A stretch of 64,000 nt of DNA. It comes from Anodontia alba. Taxonomy: Eukaryota > Mollusca > Bivalvia > Lucinida > Lucinidae. Where the stretch lies: the NCBI GenBank assembly GCA_964016985.1, contig OZ024834.1, positions 83,054,289 to 83,118,288 of the forward strand, in the 5' to 3' direction. Position numbers and translations under genes: made by a program. Of the stretch, positions 23,731-34,924 are shown one piece after another. The notes under the pieces are model-generated. The model worked only from the letters and a program-made list of their open reading frames with translations, did no database searches and was not told the DNA's origin. Each line of letters begins with the position of its first letter. The stretch's first letter is position 1.

Positions 23731-23743
23731 TGACGGGTCACAT

Positions 23744-24020
23744 ATTTGTATTGGCAAGAAATATAAATGTAGCGAAGAAATTTATTTTTATATCACAAAT
23801 AAATATTTTATTGTTAATAAATATATTTTATTGGCAATAAATATCTTAATACAGAATACATATTTTTACATGGAACAAATATATTATCAGATACAATATT
23901 GCAACGTATTTCACGCCATAAGGTTTTGGTGTATTAACTGTTCTACAAACTAAACTATAGCAGAATCTAAAATACTATATTCATAAAAAAAAAAAAAAAA
24001 AAAAAGAAAAAAAAGGAAAC
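23744..24020. repeat. AT-rich array and A-rich run
   Basis: AATAAATATATTTTATTGGC-type repeats to about 23930, then poly-A with G at 23984-24015. Confidence 0.6.
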
Positions 24021-24284
24021 ACACTATGTCTACGGTAGATGCCGAGTACCATATCTTTTTATATGGGTTTCCGCGTTATCACTGGAATTGGCATTATATT
24101 TTATCAGTACCTATAGTGTGTTTTTAAATAACTTGAAAGAAACCAGAAAAATAATATGGTTTAACACTGAACATGGAAACATCCAATATTTAAATGTTTT
24201 GTTTGTTATATACGTTACCGTGTGCAAATACACTGTTATATATCAAAGACTGAAAAGAAATAATTGGTTTTCATTTCGTGAAAT
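24021..24284. other. No gene recognised
   Basis: Unique AT-rich sequence; a 69-codon open frame at 24088-24297 is not recognisable. Confidence 0.5.
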
Positions 24285-25580
24285 ACATAGGTTTTAACTG
24301 TTTCATTTCTTCAGGACTTGCATGCGCTTTGTTATCCCCCGACCGATAGATTCGGTGGATGTAGCGATAGGCATGGCGTCCGTCCTATCGTCCGTAGACG
24401 CATCCTTGTGCTCTTCATAAAGTTGATACACTTTGACATATTTTGATGATATTTGGTAGGAATAAAGAAAGGTACCAGTAGGTGTGTTACGTGTAAAAGA
24501 GACAACTCTCACTATCTTCATTATGTAATTATCTCACCTGAAGCAAAAATCTTGTGCAGGCAATAGCTCCCATACTGTTTAAGATCATTTGATAATATTA
24601 GTATCAGTAATTTCTTAATGATCTGAAACATTTTGATAATTTTTTTGTAGACACATAGATAAGTATCAGTAGGCGTGTCACTTGCAAGAGGGACAACTCT
24701 CACGTATTGTTATATACTTATCTCCCCTGGACTGAAATCTTGTGCAGGCTATAACTTCCATACTGTCTGAAATAATTTGATAATATTTTGATGCGATATA
24801 TATCAGGTCGAGTTTGTTTGTGTTGAGGTTTTACGACCCAGACAACCCAATCAGTTTACCTAACCACACTTTTACTGAGCAGACTTAATCCTCTTAGCGG
24901 TTAACCAGAACTGTGCACATTCTTTCGCCAGCAACTGACAACTGCCCTTCTTAAATCAGCAGAAGGGACAGACTGGCCGTAAAAAATATATCATGATCAA
25001 ACTCCACGAAAGAATGTTGCCTACCCGGCGGGGGTCGAATCCGCAACCTCCTGATCACCAGTCAGACGTGGATTCAACTGAGCCACCGAGGCCGGCGCCA
25101 GGTCAAGTAGGAGTGTCACATGCAAGAAGGACGACTCTAACTTTGTTCTTTTTCTTTTACACTCCACTAAATAAATTTCTAAGCCAAATTCTGGTGCATT
25201 TAATGACTTAATGGTTTGAAATATTTTGATAAGATTTGGTACAGGCATAGATAAGGACAGTAGGTGTGCCACGTGCAAGAAAGACAACCTTTGCTATGGT
25301 TATTTCCTAGTTACTTCCCCTGAATGAATTTATAAGCCAAATTCTTGTGTATGTGGTTTGAAATATTTTGATAATATTTGGTAGAGGCATAGATAAGGAT
25401 CAGTAGACATGTTGTGTTTAAGAGTACTCTCACTTTCCCCATTATGTACTTATCTTACCAGATGCAAAAATCATGTGCAGGCCATACTCCCATACTGTTT
25501 GAGATAACTTGATACTTTTTTAGTAGGGACATATATCCGGTCAAGTAGGCATGTCGCATGTGAGAAGGACAACTTTTGCT
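24285..25580. repeat. Degenerate tandem repeat, about 170-190 bp units
   Basis: Units carry TTTTGATAATATTTGGTAG, GGATCAGTAG..TGTCACATG, AAG..GACAACTCTCACTTT and CTTGTGCAGGC..CTCCCATACTGT. About five units are seen, interrupted by a SINE at 24795-25097. A head segment with CGTCCGTCC..GCATCCTTGTGC recurs at 31925-32135. Confidence 0.7.
24795..25097 (-). mobile_element. tRNA-derived SINE
   Basis: On the minus strand the element starts GCCTCGGTGGCTCAGTTGA (A box) and reads GGATTCGACCCCC (B box). A body with AACCGCTAAGAGGATTAAG and GTGTGGTTAGGTAAACTGA follows. Body pieces recur near 26090-26130 and 38935-39050. It interrupts the tandem array. Confidence 0.7.
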
Positions 25581-27379
25581 CTGTTGATTTTTTACCCTAA
25601 TAAACATACAGCAAATACCTTTACCTTTAAGTGTATCCTGTACAAATCATCACATCATAAATCACTAATAGATGATTTTTGACAAAAATAAAAAATAAAA
25701 TAACGTGCAAAAATAAAATCATTTACAGTACACCTATTATTATTTTTACTAATTACTTTGGTCACATTTCATACTATCTTTGCACTTTTTTATTTTGCTC
25801 GATATCAATATTTTTATTATATCTGACTGAAATATACACCAAATTTAGAAAATGCGGTTTGGTCGGGGATTTGCCATCTCTCCTAATGTTTTTTTTTCTT
25901 TGTATGTATTACAAATGTTACCAAATGATAACGGGTTCGGCAACATTCCTTCCTGGAAATTGATTATGAAATATTTCTACGGTCATTCGTTCCCCCTGGA
26001 AATTGATTATGAAATATATTCTACGGTCATTCGTTCCCATCCGTTGATTCAAGAAGGACAGCTGTCAGTTTCTGGAGTAAAATGTACACAAATACAGGTT
26101 AACCGCTGAGAGGACTAAGCCTGTCCAGAAAATGATGTAAATTGATCGGCTCGTCATGACCTTAAAATGTTGACTGGGATTTTAAACTCCAAACCAACCG
26201 ACTAAATTATGTCCAATTATATATGTCTATTAATCATTTTAAATTATAAATGGAAGCAAAAATGATAAAGTTGTCACTTAAGTAATTCATTTTTTTTTCT
26301 TTTTATTTGATTTGTTGACTCACACATTACTTTTTAAACACTTCAATATATGTTTTTTAAGTTTAACAATATGTTATAAAATTTTGTATTAGATATAAGC
26401 ATTCAATTTGCAATTTAAAACTGGCAATAAAGTTTATTTAGGAAAATAATAAAACTTAGCCCACATTGTTTCATAACAAAGTTTCCAGATAAAGGTTATT
26501 TGTGAGGAACATTGATCTTTTATACAATCGTGGAAAAAGTAACTTGAATAACACTGTTCGATATCGAAAAATACCGGAAAATACTTAAAATGTGTCTATT
26601 TAATGCTTATACACGAAACATATTTTTTTACATTAAATATGACTTCGACAAAAGAATATTATATTTCAGCGTTGATTTTTAGATTACAAGGATAACGTAC
26701 TTTAGAGTCCTAATACAGAAAACTGATCACTGATGTCTAAGTAATGGGTTTCCAAGTCCCCAAGATATGTCAACATGACTCATGAGAGCAACGGTTTTTT
26801 TTCTTCCTGAAGTGTGTAATAAACTCGTAGAATAAGCCACGTATCTCGGTTTTGTCCCTAAAGCAGCAGATGTGGATATAGATTAAGTCAAATGCGCTTA
26901 CTTTGAATGATCATTGCATGCTCCTGGTGAAGCGGAAACATGAAGAAACTATGTTGGGTGGATGTTTTATTTCCAGTCATAATTATGACTATTATTTCTC
27001 ATTAATCATCACAATCGTGCTTTTATTTTATAGAGTAAACAGCGTCTAATAAATGTTCAATAGTGACGTGTTCTGCTGCTCTGTTACTAGAGACTGGTTT
27101 TCAATACTTCTCTGTTGCAGCTCTAATTTCTGTTGGTGGTTTCATATGTGATGTTTATTTTGTCGTAATTTACAGCTCAGCACTCCTTATTTTCATGCCC
27201 CGGTAAGGCTTTGCTTCTGGTTTGTGGCATTTACTGGGTATTTTACTCATATTTTTATATATTTAAATTCTTTTATATACTTAATATATTATATTTTGAA
27301 TATGTAGCAAACGTTACAATTGGCCATGAGATCTTCCCAAGATCAGGTTATGGTCGTAAAGTTCACCAGGCAATACATA
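25581..27379. other. No gene; local duplication and SINE scrap
   Basis: AT-rich. 25946-26037 holds a 45-bp direct duplication (CCTGGAAATTGATTATGAAATA .. GTCATTCGTTCCC). 26070-26140 resembles the body of the 24795 SINE. The rest is unrecognised. Confidence 0.5.
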
Positions 27380-27943
27380 TCAACAGGCAACCCTAACCCT
27401 AACCCAAGTAGAGGTTATGAATGTATAGTGTAATAAATTGTCACCATGTTTCCTATCGTTTGACTGGATGAGCATTTCAAATAGGAAGTTGATATCTGTG
27501 TTATATAATAACAAATTGTGTGTCGTAAGATAGATATAACCTAGAGTTCTAGTTTCCGATGAAGAATTCATAAGAGAATGCAATTTATTTTTGTACACCA
27601 AAGGAGATAATAGAGGGTAATGACAAAACATAACGTAAGTAACAACAAATAAAGGCAATTTTCCATATATTAAAAAGAAAGTTGCAAATAGTCGATTGTT
27701 ATTAGTAAAACCTCTGATAACATGTTTTATTTTCAACACAATGTTATTACAGGTTTTTGACCTAGGTTTAATCAGATTTCTTAAAGTAACGTATTTAACA
27801 GGCTTAGTATAAGAACTGACCACAGGTAGCTTGGTATAATATGATGGTTCAAGTACTATGGATACATACCTGATACATGATAGCATTAGAAATTTTCTTC
27901 GTGGGTGGGGGAATGGTACAACAGAATATAGAATGCATAACAC
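27380..27943 (-). CDS. Hypothetical 187-codon open frame, doubtful
   Basis: The longest unassigned open frame in the left half. Hydrophobic and basic, AT-rich, no domain recognised, no clear promoter or splice context. It ends in a TAACCC-like run (27390-27407). An open frame this long can arise by chance in AT-rich DNA, so I do not claim a gene. Confidence 0.15.
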   Translation of the reverse strand: MLCILYSVVPFPHPRRKFLMLSCIRYVSIVLEPSYYTKLPVVSSYTKPVKYVTLRNLIKPRSKTCNNIVLKIKHVIRGFTNNNRLFATFFLIYGKLPLFVVTYVMFCHYPLLSPLVYKNKLHSLMNSSSETRTLGYIYLTTHNLLLYNTDINFLFEMLIQSNDRKHGDNLLHYTFITSTWVRVRVAC

Positions 27944-28846
27944 AATATAAAATTTTGCCTTAAAGCATATGCTATCAAACGGAACTACTAAAACGATACT
28001 CTTTTGATGCTATTAATTTGATTGCTATGGAACGTGGGTGGATATTTGTTTAATGATCCCACCTATCAATAAAAAAGTAAAACTAAAAGTCTTTATATGC
28101 AGTGATAAGTTTGCTGCAATATTTCGATACAAAACAAACTGAAATGAAACTATTAAGTCATTAGCGTTTTATTTCAAACAATCCTGATGTGGATTTGATT
28201 GTTTCAGCTCCTGAGTTCTCTAATTTACTTTGTACACACTCACGTCTAGACCTGGTCAATAATTACAGGGTACAGTATCGGATTAAAATGAATAATAAAA
28301 TGATTAAATAGCAAAACATTCAAAATTTTGCAATACCATGCTATCAACAACTACTATCATGAAAGGACATAGATTTTTATTCAGGTTTAAAGAAATGTTG
28401 TGGGTTTTTTTTAGCAAAGATGGTAGATACAAAATTTACGAAAATCTATGAAGTGCAAATAATGCATTGTAGTTTGGCAAAGCAAGCCCTCAGAAGTACT
28501 TGTCACATGCCACTTTAATATGTATTTATAGTCTAGTTTTTATATGCCATAACATTTAGTCAGTCTATTAACAGAAGATAGGAAATTGCATATTTAGTCT
28601 CTTAGACAGGACAGGTATGGGATTATCCCTACCACCTTTTTATTATGATACTCACTGAACCAAAGCTAGGATTAGCAAATAATTTCAGGAATAGACGGTC
28701 CGTACATAAGGTACTTGACAACACAAAAATAATGGAAATCCCTTTGTACCAGGAAAACAGGCTTATAGCACCACCCCCTTTCCAAGCAAAAGGGTTATCT
28801 GGTTTGTTTATTACTGATACTTTTAATAGAAGTTTCTGCATTTAAT
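27944..28846. other. No gene recognised
   Basis: AT-rich intron sequence. Overlapping 66- and 70-codon frames on opposite strands at 28629-28845 are probably chance. Confidence 0.5.
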
Positions 28847-28902
28847 GCAAACAGTGTAGATCCTGATCAGACGCCGCGTTCGGTTGGGGTCTAGACTGTT
28901 TA
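28847..28902. repeat. GCAAACAGTG hairpin copy
   Basis: GCAAACAGTGTAGATCCTGATCAGACG with a shortened, less paired right arm GGGGTCTAGACTGTT. Confidence 0.65.
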
Positions 28903-29273
28903 CCGATGACGCCTTTTGGTGACATTAGACATAAATGGGTAAAGTTATGGTGAACAATATAAAAATCGGTTGAGAAATACAAAAAAGGAAGTGGGCTTTA
29001 AAGATCTAGAAAATGCTGTTTTTGTGAGTAGTTGGCGTGACAATCATCTACTGTCCTTTTGACATCACCTGGAGAGACGTTTTTAGCTTGGCGTTTTAGG
29101 CCAAATAAAAAAAAAAAATATGTGTTTAGGGTAACATGTTAAAAAAAAAGGTTTTACTTTATGTAGAATTATACCATTATTTCCAGATATATTTGGATTT
29201 GGCACCATTCACAACAAATTTTACCAAGTCTGTTTAACTGTCCTTTGATGTATCTAAAAGTACTGATAGAAAG

Positions 29274-29341
29274 GCAAACAGTGTAGACCTTGATCAAGCT
29301 GCTCCTATAGGAGCGGTTTGGTCTGGGTCTACACTGTTTGC
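29274..29341. repeat. GCAAACAGTG hairpin copy, 16-bp perfect outer stem
   Basis: GCAAACAGTGTAGACC pairs perfectly with GGTCTACACTGTTTGC. The centre, GCTCCTATAGGAGC, is itself a palindrome. One of the best preserved copies. Confidence 0.8.
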
Positions 29342-29955
29342 TCATACCTACTTTTCGAATATTTAGCATAAATATTTTATCCTAGTAACACTTTTTTTTG
29401 TTTTTGAGAAAACATAAAAAATCCCCAGTTTTCACAAGAAAAATTAGGTAGGGTAGGGTTACCCTAAACACACATACTTTTTTATTATCGTAAATGATAG
29501 TATGTCGTTCTGATTGACAATATCTTATCAACAATCATTTGTCTTCTGTTTCTGTGTTTTGTTCTCAAATATTTGCCATAATTTTAAATGTACGCCCAAA
29601 ACTTAGTCTGACGTATGCAATTTCTGCAGTAAAGTCAATTTTTTTGGACTTTGTTGCTAACAAAATACTTTTTTCTTTTCTTCGCTGATTTTAAATTGTT
29701 GATAATTCACAACAACATGTGAAAATTTCAGAAACATTGTACAAACGGAACTTGTTGAAAACCTGCCACCAAGTTCCCTACCCGCGCCGACTTTTTGCAA
29801 AACTTGCGATCATTTTGAAATATGGGAAAAAGTGAAAATATGTGATTTTTAAACCAATGACCAGAATGAAACTTTTCTGCCTATGTAGTTACGACAAAAG
29901 ATTTTGCATAAAATCATGACCGAAGATTGCAAATTTACTTCTGTGCAAAGTGCCA

Positions 29956-29995
<40 letters not shown>

Positions 29996-30035
29996 CTGAA
30001 AGTAATCAAAAGCACAGTAATTGCCTGCTTCTTAC
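29342..30035. other. Intron, A-rich run 29960-29993
   Basis: No gene or family recognised apart from the poly-A run. Confidence 0.5.
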
Positions 30036-30189
30036 CTGATATAAGTCGATGAAGTCAGTCTGCAGTCGTTTCAGACTACCTTCACAGCTTTCTATAAGAC
30101 GTCGACGGCTCAAACCACCACAGTTTGGATTGGTAACATCAAGGGGATATCTTGCTTTTGTTGCAATGACTATCTTCTCTCTCTGTTGC
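30036..30189 (-). CDS. Aldo/keto reductase, coding exon 3
   Basis: 154 bp on the minus strand. AATACAG acceptor at 30190 and GTAAG donor at 30031-30035. One base completes the codon split from exon 2; 51 codons follow, reading QQREKIVIATKARYPLD, GLSRRRLIESCEGSLKRL and TDFIDLYQ. The Lys of IATK is the expected catalytic Lys, and SLKRLQTDFIDLYQ is the family's signature helix and strand. It joins exon 4 in phase 0. Confidence 0.9.
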
Positions 30190-30400
30190 CTGTATTAAGG
30201 AGACGATAAAAGTGATTAATGTACAGCCATTTTTTTATGAGGGACACAATTATTATAAGTTGTTGTTGGTATCCTGCTCATCAATCCCTTTAAGAATATA
30301 TATATCATGTAAAAAGTAAGAAACTAAACTTTCGAACACTTATTTTCATACCTAAATTTTGCTTTTTATGCAGTTTTTTCTTAAAATACTTTGTTGAATG

Positions 30401-30454
30401 GCAAACAGTGTAGACCCTGATCAGACTAATTTCATCTGGGTCTACACTGTTTGC
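30401..30454. repeat. GCAAACAGTG hairpin copy, 17-bp perfect stem
   Basis: GCAAACAGTGTAGACCC pairs with GGGTCTACACTGTTTGC around a short loop. The shortest and most perfect copy. Confidence 0.85.
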
Positions 30455-30659
30455 ATATGCCATTTTGTTAGAAATTTTGGAATAGTAGGTTAGGACATTT
30501 ACTGTAATGAGACAAAAACAAAGGACCAATGGTCCTGCAGCTCACCTTTTCTGAGCAAGCTTACGGTAACATTTTTTAAAGGATGAAATATATGGGTATG
30601 ATAACCGGTACAGTTTGATAAAACCTATGATCTATGTATCCTACAGTAACTTGGTATGG

Positions 30660-31440
30660 AATTAAGCTGGCGAAACAGAAACTTCATATAAAATATGGCT
30701 TTGATAAAATGACATTCCAAATATCAAAGTCCTGTGCCTTCTAGTTTAACACAAAAAGATTTTTAAAGTTTTTCCCCATATGAGTCTATGTAAGACAAGT
30801 GACCCCTGGGGTGGGGTCATTTTTGACTCCAGGGCTATAATGTGAACAATCTTGGTGAATGTCTACTAGATAAATCTAAGTAGCAAATGTCAAAGGCCTA
30901 GGACTTCTAGTTTACATAAGAAGTTTTTAAAAATTTTCTCCTATGAGTTTATGTAAGGCAAGTGACCTCCGGGACGGAGCCTTTTTGACCTCAGGACCAT
31001 AATTTGAACACTCTTGCTAAGGGCCCTCTAGCTGAGGCTACATTCCGAATATCAAAGGCCTGGGTTTTTTAGTATCTCACAAGAACATTTTTAAAGTTTT
31101 TCACTATATAAGTCTCTGTAAAATAAATGACCCCAGGGGCGGGACCATTTTTGACTCCGGTGATATAATTTGTACAATCTTGGTAAAGGACTACTAGATG
31201 AAGCTACATATCAAATATCAGATCTGAGACTTCTATATCAGAAAATATATCAGTCTGCAAGTGAGACCCGGGGTAGGGCCCAGGGCTATAATTTGAACAA
31301 TCTTGGTAGAGGCGTATTAGATGAAGTTACATACCAAATATCAAAGACCCGAGCCTTCTAGTTTCAGAGAAGAAAATTTTAAAGTTTTCCCTAAACGATT
31401 CTATGTAAAACAAGTGACCCCTGGACAAGCAGAGCAAATT
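30660..31440. repeat. Tandem repeat, about 165 bp units
   Basis: Four to five units with ATGAGTCTATGTAAG.CAAGTGACC, GGGACGG.GCC.TTTTTGAC, CAGGGCTATAATTTGAACAATCTTGG and AGATGAAGCTACATACC.AATATCAAAG. Divergence between units is moderate. A general mollusc-type repeat; no coding capacity. Confidence 0.75.
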
Positions 31441-31924
31441 TACCCGTGTTTGCAAACTTTCTGCTTTCGATTTCCCCGCTGAGCTTGCAGAACAAAAAAG
31501 AGCAATGACACGGCGTAAAATCATTTCATACCATTCGGTCTGAATATACAACGGCAAAACAATCAAAGCGCCAAAGGCACTGAAATGACAAATTATATCA
31601 GAAATTCATAAAAATTCTTAATTTTGTCATCTGATCTGGATCTACACTATATACTCAGGCCTGTCTGTCCCAATATTTAGGGTTGTTATGGTACCATAAT
31701 TATTCTAAAGATATGGACAGGTGAGAAGTGTAAAGCATGAATACCCATAGACAAGTCTGATAAAACCTGTCAGTTTTATTTAGATTTCTATTTCAGATTC
31801 GCGTTTTATATTTTTGCATCCAAGGCAGAATAAGTGATTTCTCCATTAAAGTTAATTCTTTTTTTTTCTTCCAAAAAGAAACCGCTTTTATAAAAAAAAT
31901 GTGACTTTCTGTACGCATTTAGTC
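31441..31924. other. No gene; half hairpin copy at 31627-31662
   Basis: Contains a right-arm remnant of the GCAAACAGTG hairpin family (CATCTGATCTGGATCTACACTA). Otherwise unrecognised. Confidence 0.5.
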
Positions 31925-32135
31925 AAGAAAGATCACTTTTTGTCACCCGATCGTTAGGTTCCGGCGGGGGGATATAGCGATCAGTATGGTGTCCGTCCGT
32001 CTGTCTGTTCTTCCGTAGGTGCATCCTTGTGCGCTCCATAATTTTGATACCCCTTGAGACATTTTGATAATATTTGGTAGGGATGTAGAGGAGGACCAGT
32101 AAGCGTGTCACATGAAGTAGAAACACTCAACTTAT
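31925..32135. repeat. Copy of the 24285 repeat head
   Basis: CACCCGATCGTTAGGTTCCGG, GTCCGTCCGTCTGTCTGTTC and TTTTGATAATATTTGGTAGGGATG match the unit at 24330-24490. Confidence 0.65.
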
Positions 32136-32699
32136 GACAGTTTTAATTCAACTATCAACGTAATGAGAGATTGTCGCATTAGCCTGATGACCTCAAGCCT
32201 TTAAACACATTGCCACACATGCAAAAAGCCAATTATCACATGCAATATAGAGGTAAAACTGTGATAAAAATTTTCAACAATAACTTAACACCTATTCTTT
32301 AGAAGTGGTTGCAAATGTCGTCATTAAATTTGCTGTGCAAACCTGCAAATAGGCCGAACTACATTTATGTGCGGACACATATTTCTATTATTCAATATGG
32401 TAGTGTAGGTCGGAAAGGGCATGAAAATGTCTGTGCCAGCTAGAAATGACAGATGGAATCTGTCATTAAAAACTGATAGCAAGACATTCCCCGGTTTTTG
32501 AAATATGATTTTTGTCAAGAAAAATCTTACATATAACCTTCCCCTGACCGACGACATCTAATAACAGGAAAGGTTTAAACTGACCTCCGGATATAACTTA
32601 AATTTGGTTTTAATTGACCTCCTTCGTAGGTCAATTTGAATGTTTACCGGCCGTGAGTTCCGGCGGTCACTAACTGGAATAAATGTACCACAATGTCAG
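32136..32699. other. No gene recognised
   Basis: Unique intronic sequence. Short open frames are without domains. Confidence 0.5.
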
Positions 32700-32895
32700 A
32701 AACGTACAATCGGACGTGCAACCAGCGAAGATTCAGATCCGCCTGCGTATTCGCGCAGTGTGTCCAGAATCTTCAATGGTCGCAGTGTGGATAGAAAAAG
32801 ATGCAAAATTTTTTCGTGTTGACAAAAAATTCTGATCAGACTGCTAGGGTGTGAAGGCCGATTTGAGTCATCATTGTGCGCACATGTCAGAAGGT
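32700..32895. repeat. MITE-like AACCAGCGAAGATTCAGATC copy
   Basis: Inverted ends GGACGTGCAACCAGCGAAG and CATTGTGCGCACATGTC, with the family's central TGGATAGAAAAAGATGCAAAA block. Confidence 0.6.
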
Positions 32896-32924
32896 GCGTT
32901 TACTTACGCTGTGGCTGCGTACAG

Positions 32925-34025
32925 ATAACTCGCCCAAAAGACAACTCGCTCCAAGGCAAGTCGCCCCACATAAAACTCGCCCCAAGACAACTCGCCCCAC
33001 ACTCATAAGACAACTCGCCCCATATTAATATGATAACTCGTCCCACAAGTAAAGTCGACCCAACCCTCCTCTAGTAGATCAAGTACTCATAAGCCTGTTT
33101 AACTCAGTAAAACCGAAGAAAATCTAAAACATTATGCACCAAATGACATTGTGCAAGAGTCCCCCACCCGACCACTTTCGCACCGAGAACTTATGTTTCC
33201 TTTGGTTTTTAGTACGTCTGAACTCAGAGTCTGGTATTCACAAAAAGGGGCATTACTCTGGCACTAAATTTGAAGCAGTCGGCCTAAATTGTGATCAACT
33301 CGAGAATTTTTCTCAATAACAAATTCATGCAAGTTTGGTACAAATTTGCCAAGGGGTATCGTGCACCCAAGAAACCGTCACTCCAACGCCGATGCTAATT
33401 CTAACGGGATCCACACCAAAACAAACAAAAAAATAAATAAATAAATAAAAAATAACATATATCCCGTGGGGAATACAATTCCTACAAATATCCCAAATAT
33501 CCTATAACCTCACATTGTGGGCTGGGTGGCCTGGTGGTTAGCGCACTCGATTTTCAAGCGGGATATCGTGGGTTCGAATCCCGCTCAGGTCGAGACAATT
33601 TTCAGACCATTAGTTAGCCTAGTTCATACTCGACGTGCCCTGGGTTGAGTATAAAGTGGACAGGGCAACGCTTGGTGACAGACAGCAGCACCAAGTGTGC
33701 ATGGCTGATCCATGAAAGCAAGGCTGTACAAATACATGTATATAACAATCGCCGCTGCGCTACGTGCCTCGGGTACCTGGTAGCGTTAAAACCCGCACAA
33801 CAACAACAATATCCCCAGATTGGATCTCTGAATAATTTGTGACATCCAACATCCTTAAATTTCTAAACAGCCCATCTCCCTAAATAGAATAATACAAAAT
33901 TCCCAATTTAAATGGGGCGGGTTGTCTTATGAATGTGGGGCGAGTTGTCTTCTGGCAAATTTTATGTGGGGTGAGATGGCTTGGGGCGAGTTGTCTTTGG
34001 GGCGAGTTGTCCTGCGCCAGTGGCG
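32925..34025. mobile_element. Inverted-repeat element built of ACAACTCGCCCC motifs, carrying a SINE
   Basis: 32935-33065 has seven or so AACTCGCCCC-type motifs, and 33910-34015 has them inverted (GGGGCGAGTTGTC). The outermost bases, GCGTACAGATAACTCGCCC and GGGCGAGTTGTCCTGCGCC, suggest inverted termini. The middle is unique except for the SINE at 33519-33809. Non-autonomous; superfamily not identified. Confidence 0.55.
33519..33809 (+). mobile_element. Full-length tRNA-derived SINE
   Basis: The head GGGCTGGGTGGCCTGGTGGTTAGCGC and the B box GGGTTCGAATCCC (33569-33581) form a good tRNA-like unit. The body follows with ACGTGCCCTGGGTTGAG, CATGGCTGATCCATGAAAGC and GCCGCTGCGCTACG. It ends in (ACA)n at 33797-33809. 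Apparently complete and the best preserved SINE here. Confidence 0.85.
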
Positions 34026-34924
34026 AATATATTCTATGAAAAGGCATCTTTTGGAAGTAAGGTACGTTCATTTATAAAAGATTCGAAACTAGCAGAATCG
34101 GTTTTACTGGATCTCTTCATGAATATTAATGCAAAATTCAAAGCTCCAGATAAGAGAGGGTATCAGGTAAATAGGTTTCTTATTTCTCTATTAAAACGTA
34201 CGTTGCGGGTACTTAGTAGAAGCGCATTATGAGTATAACAACGCGTGTTTTCATGAAGAAATAAGAAAAATATCGATGCGTTTAAAATGAAAAAAGCGCT
34301 TTATCTAGAGCTAGATAATACACCATTGCTCATTCCCTCTAGCCACTGTGAGTGTGCATATGTCACACATACGAATACGTAACAGATGTGTTACATATGC
34401 GTACATTTGTACGCACGCGTAACAGTTACATATTTGTATGAGTGTCACATGTTGAATTTTACACATGTTCAAACAATACGAAATCTTCACATCTTATATA
34501 TCTCAAAAGAAAACTCGATACAGTTGGACTGTGTGTTTTTGATACAGAATAGAAATGAGCTGAGGAGAGACAATAAAGTAAATCCGTTGTTGATCCACAA
34601 TGCATCATTCGTTTTATGTCGGTTAACCCGAAACCAGAACCGGAACTGATATCTCAAGTGAATCGAATCGGAAACACTGAATCTAAACGGGCCATTTGAA
34701 ATGTAAGAAATGGGCGAAATGCAGCAAAATGCAGCAAAATGCCATTTTCCCGAAGCAAAATGAAATGAATTTTTTAAAAGGTGATACAGCAAAATGATTT
34801 TCTTTCTTTCTCTCTTTTACTGTACTGTAATAGATCTTTATATGTACTGAAACAAAGTTAGAATGATTTAGAAAAATGTAGGTAAATCTAGCTTTTCGGA
34901 GCAATTCAGATAACTTATTAACCA
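34026..34924. other. No gene recognised
   Basis: An open stretch at 34020-34170 is followed by GTAAAT, but I recognise no protein. 34337-34455 is related, inverted, to 35927-36005 (GAATACGTAACA.ATGTGT). Confidence 0.45.

Larger units (their letters stand above)
19811..23743 (+). mobile_element. DNA transposon with GTGACC-GTCACGC inverted ends, internally deleted
   Basis: Left end ATGTGACCTGTCACGCTAAAA at 19811 and the inverted GCGTGACGGGTCACAT ending at about 23743 form terminal inverted repeats inside AT-rich repeat DNA; the surrounding AT content hides any target duplication. It holds the remnants described in the next two entries. I assign it to the metazoan elements carrying DUF7869-type proteins on motif memory only. 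Confidence 0.6.

Noticed and set aside
27390..27407. Interstitial telomere repeat (CCCTAA)
   Set aside because: Only about three units; too short to claim a telomeric relic.
33519..33594. Possible functional tRNA gene
   Set aside because: A SINE body and ACA tail follow it directly, so it is a SINE head.
34020..34175. Possible exon (open frame followed by GTAAAT)
   Set aside because: No recognisable protein and no supporting neighbouring exon on the plus strand.
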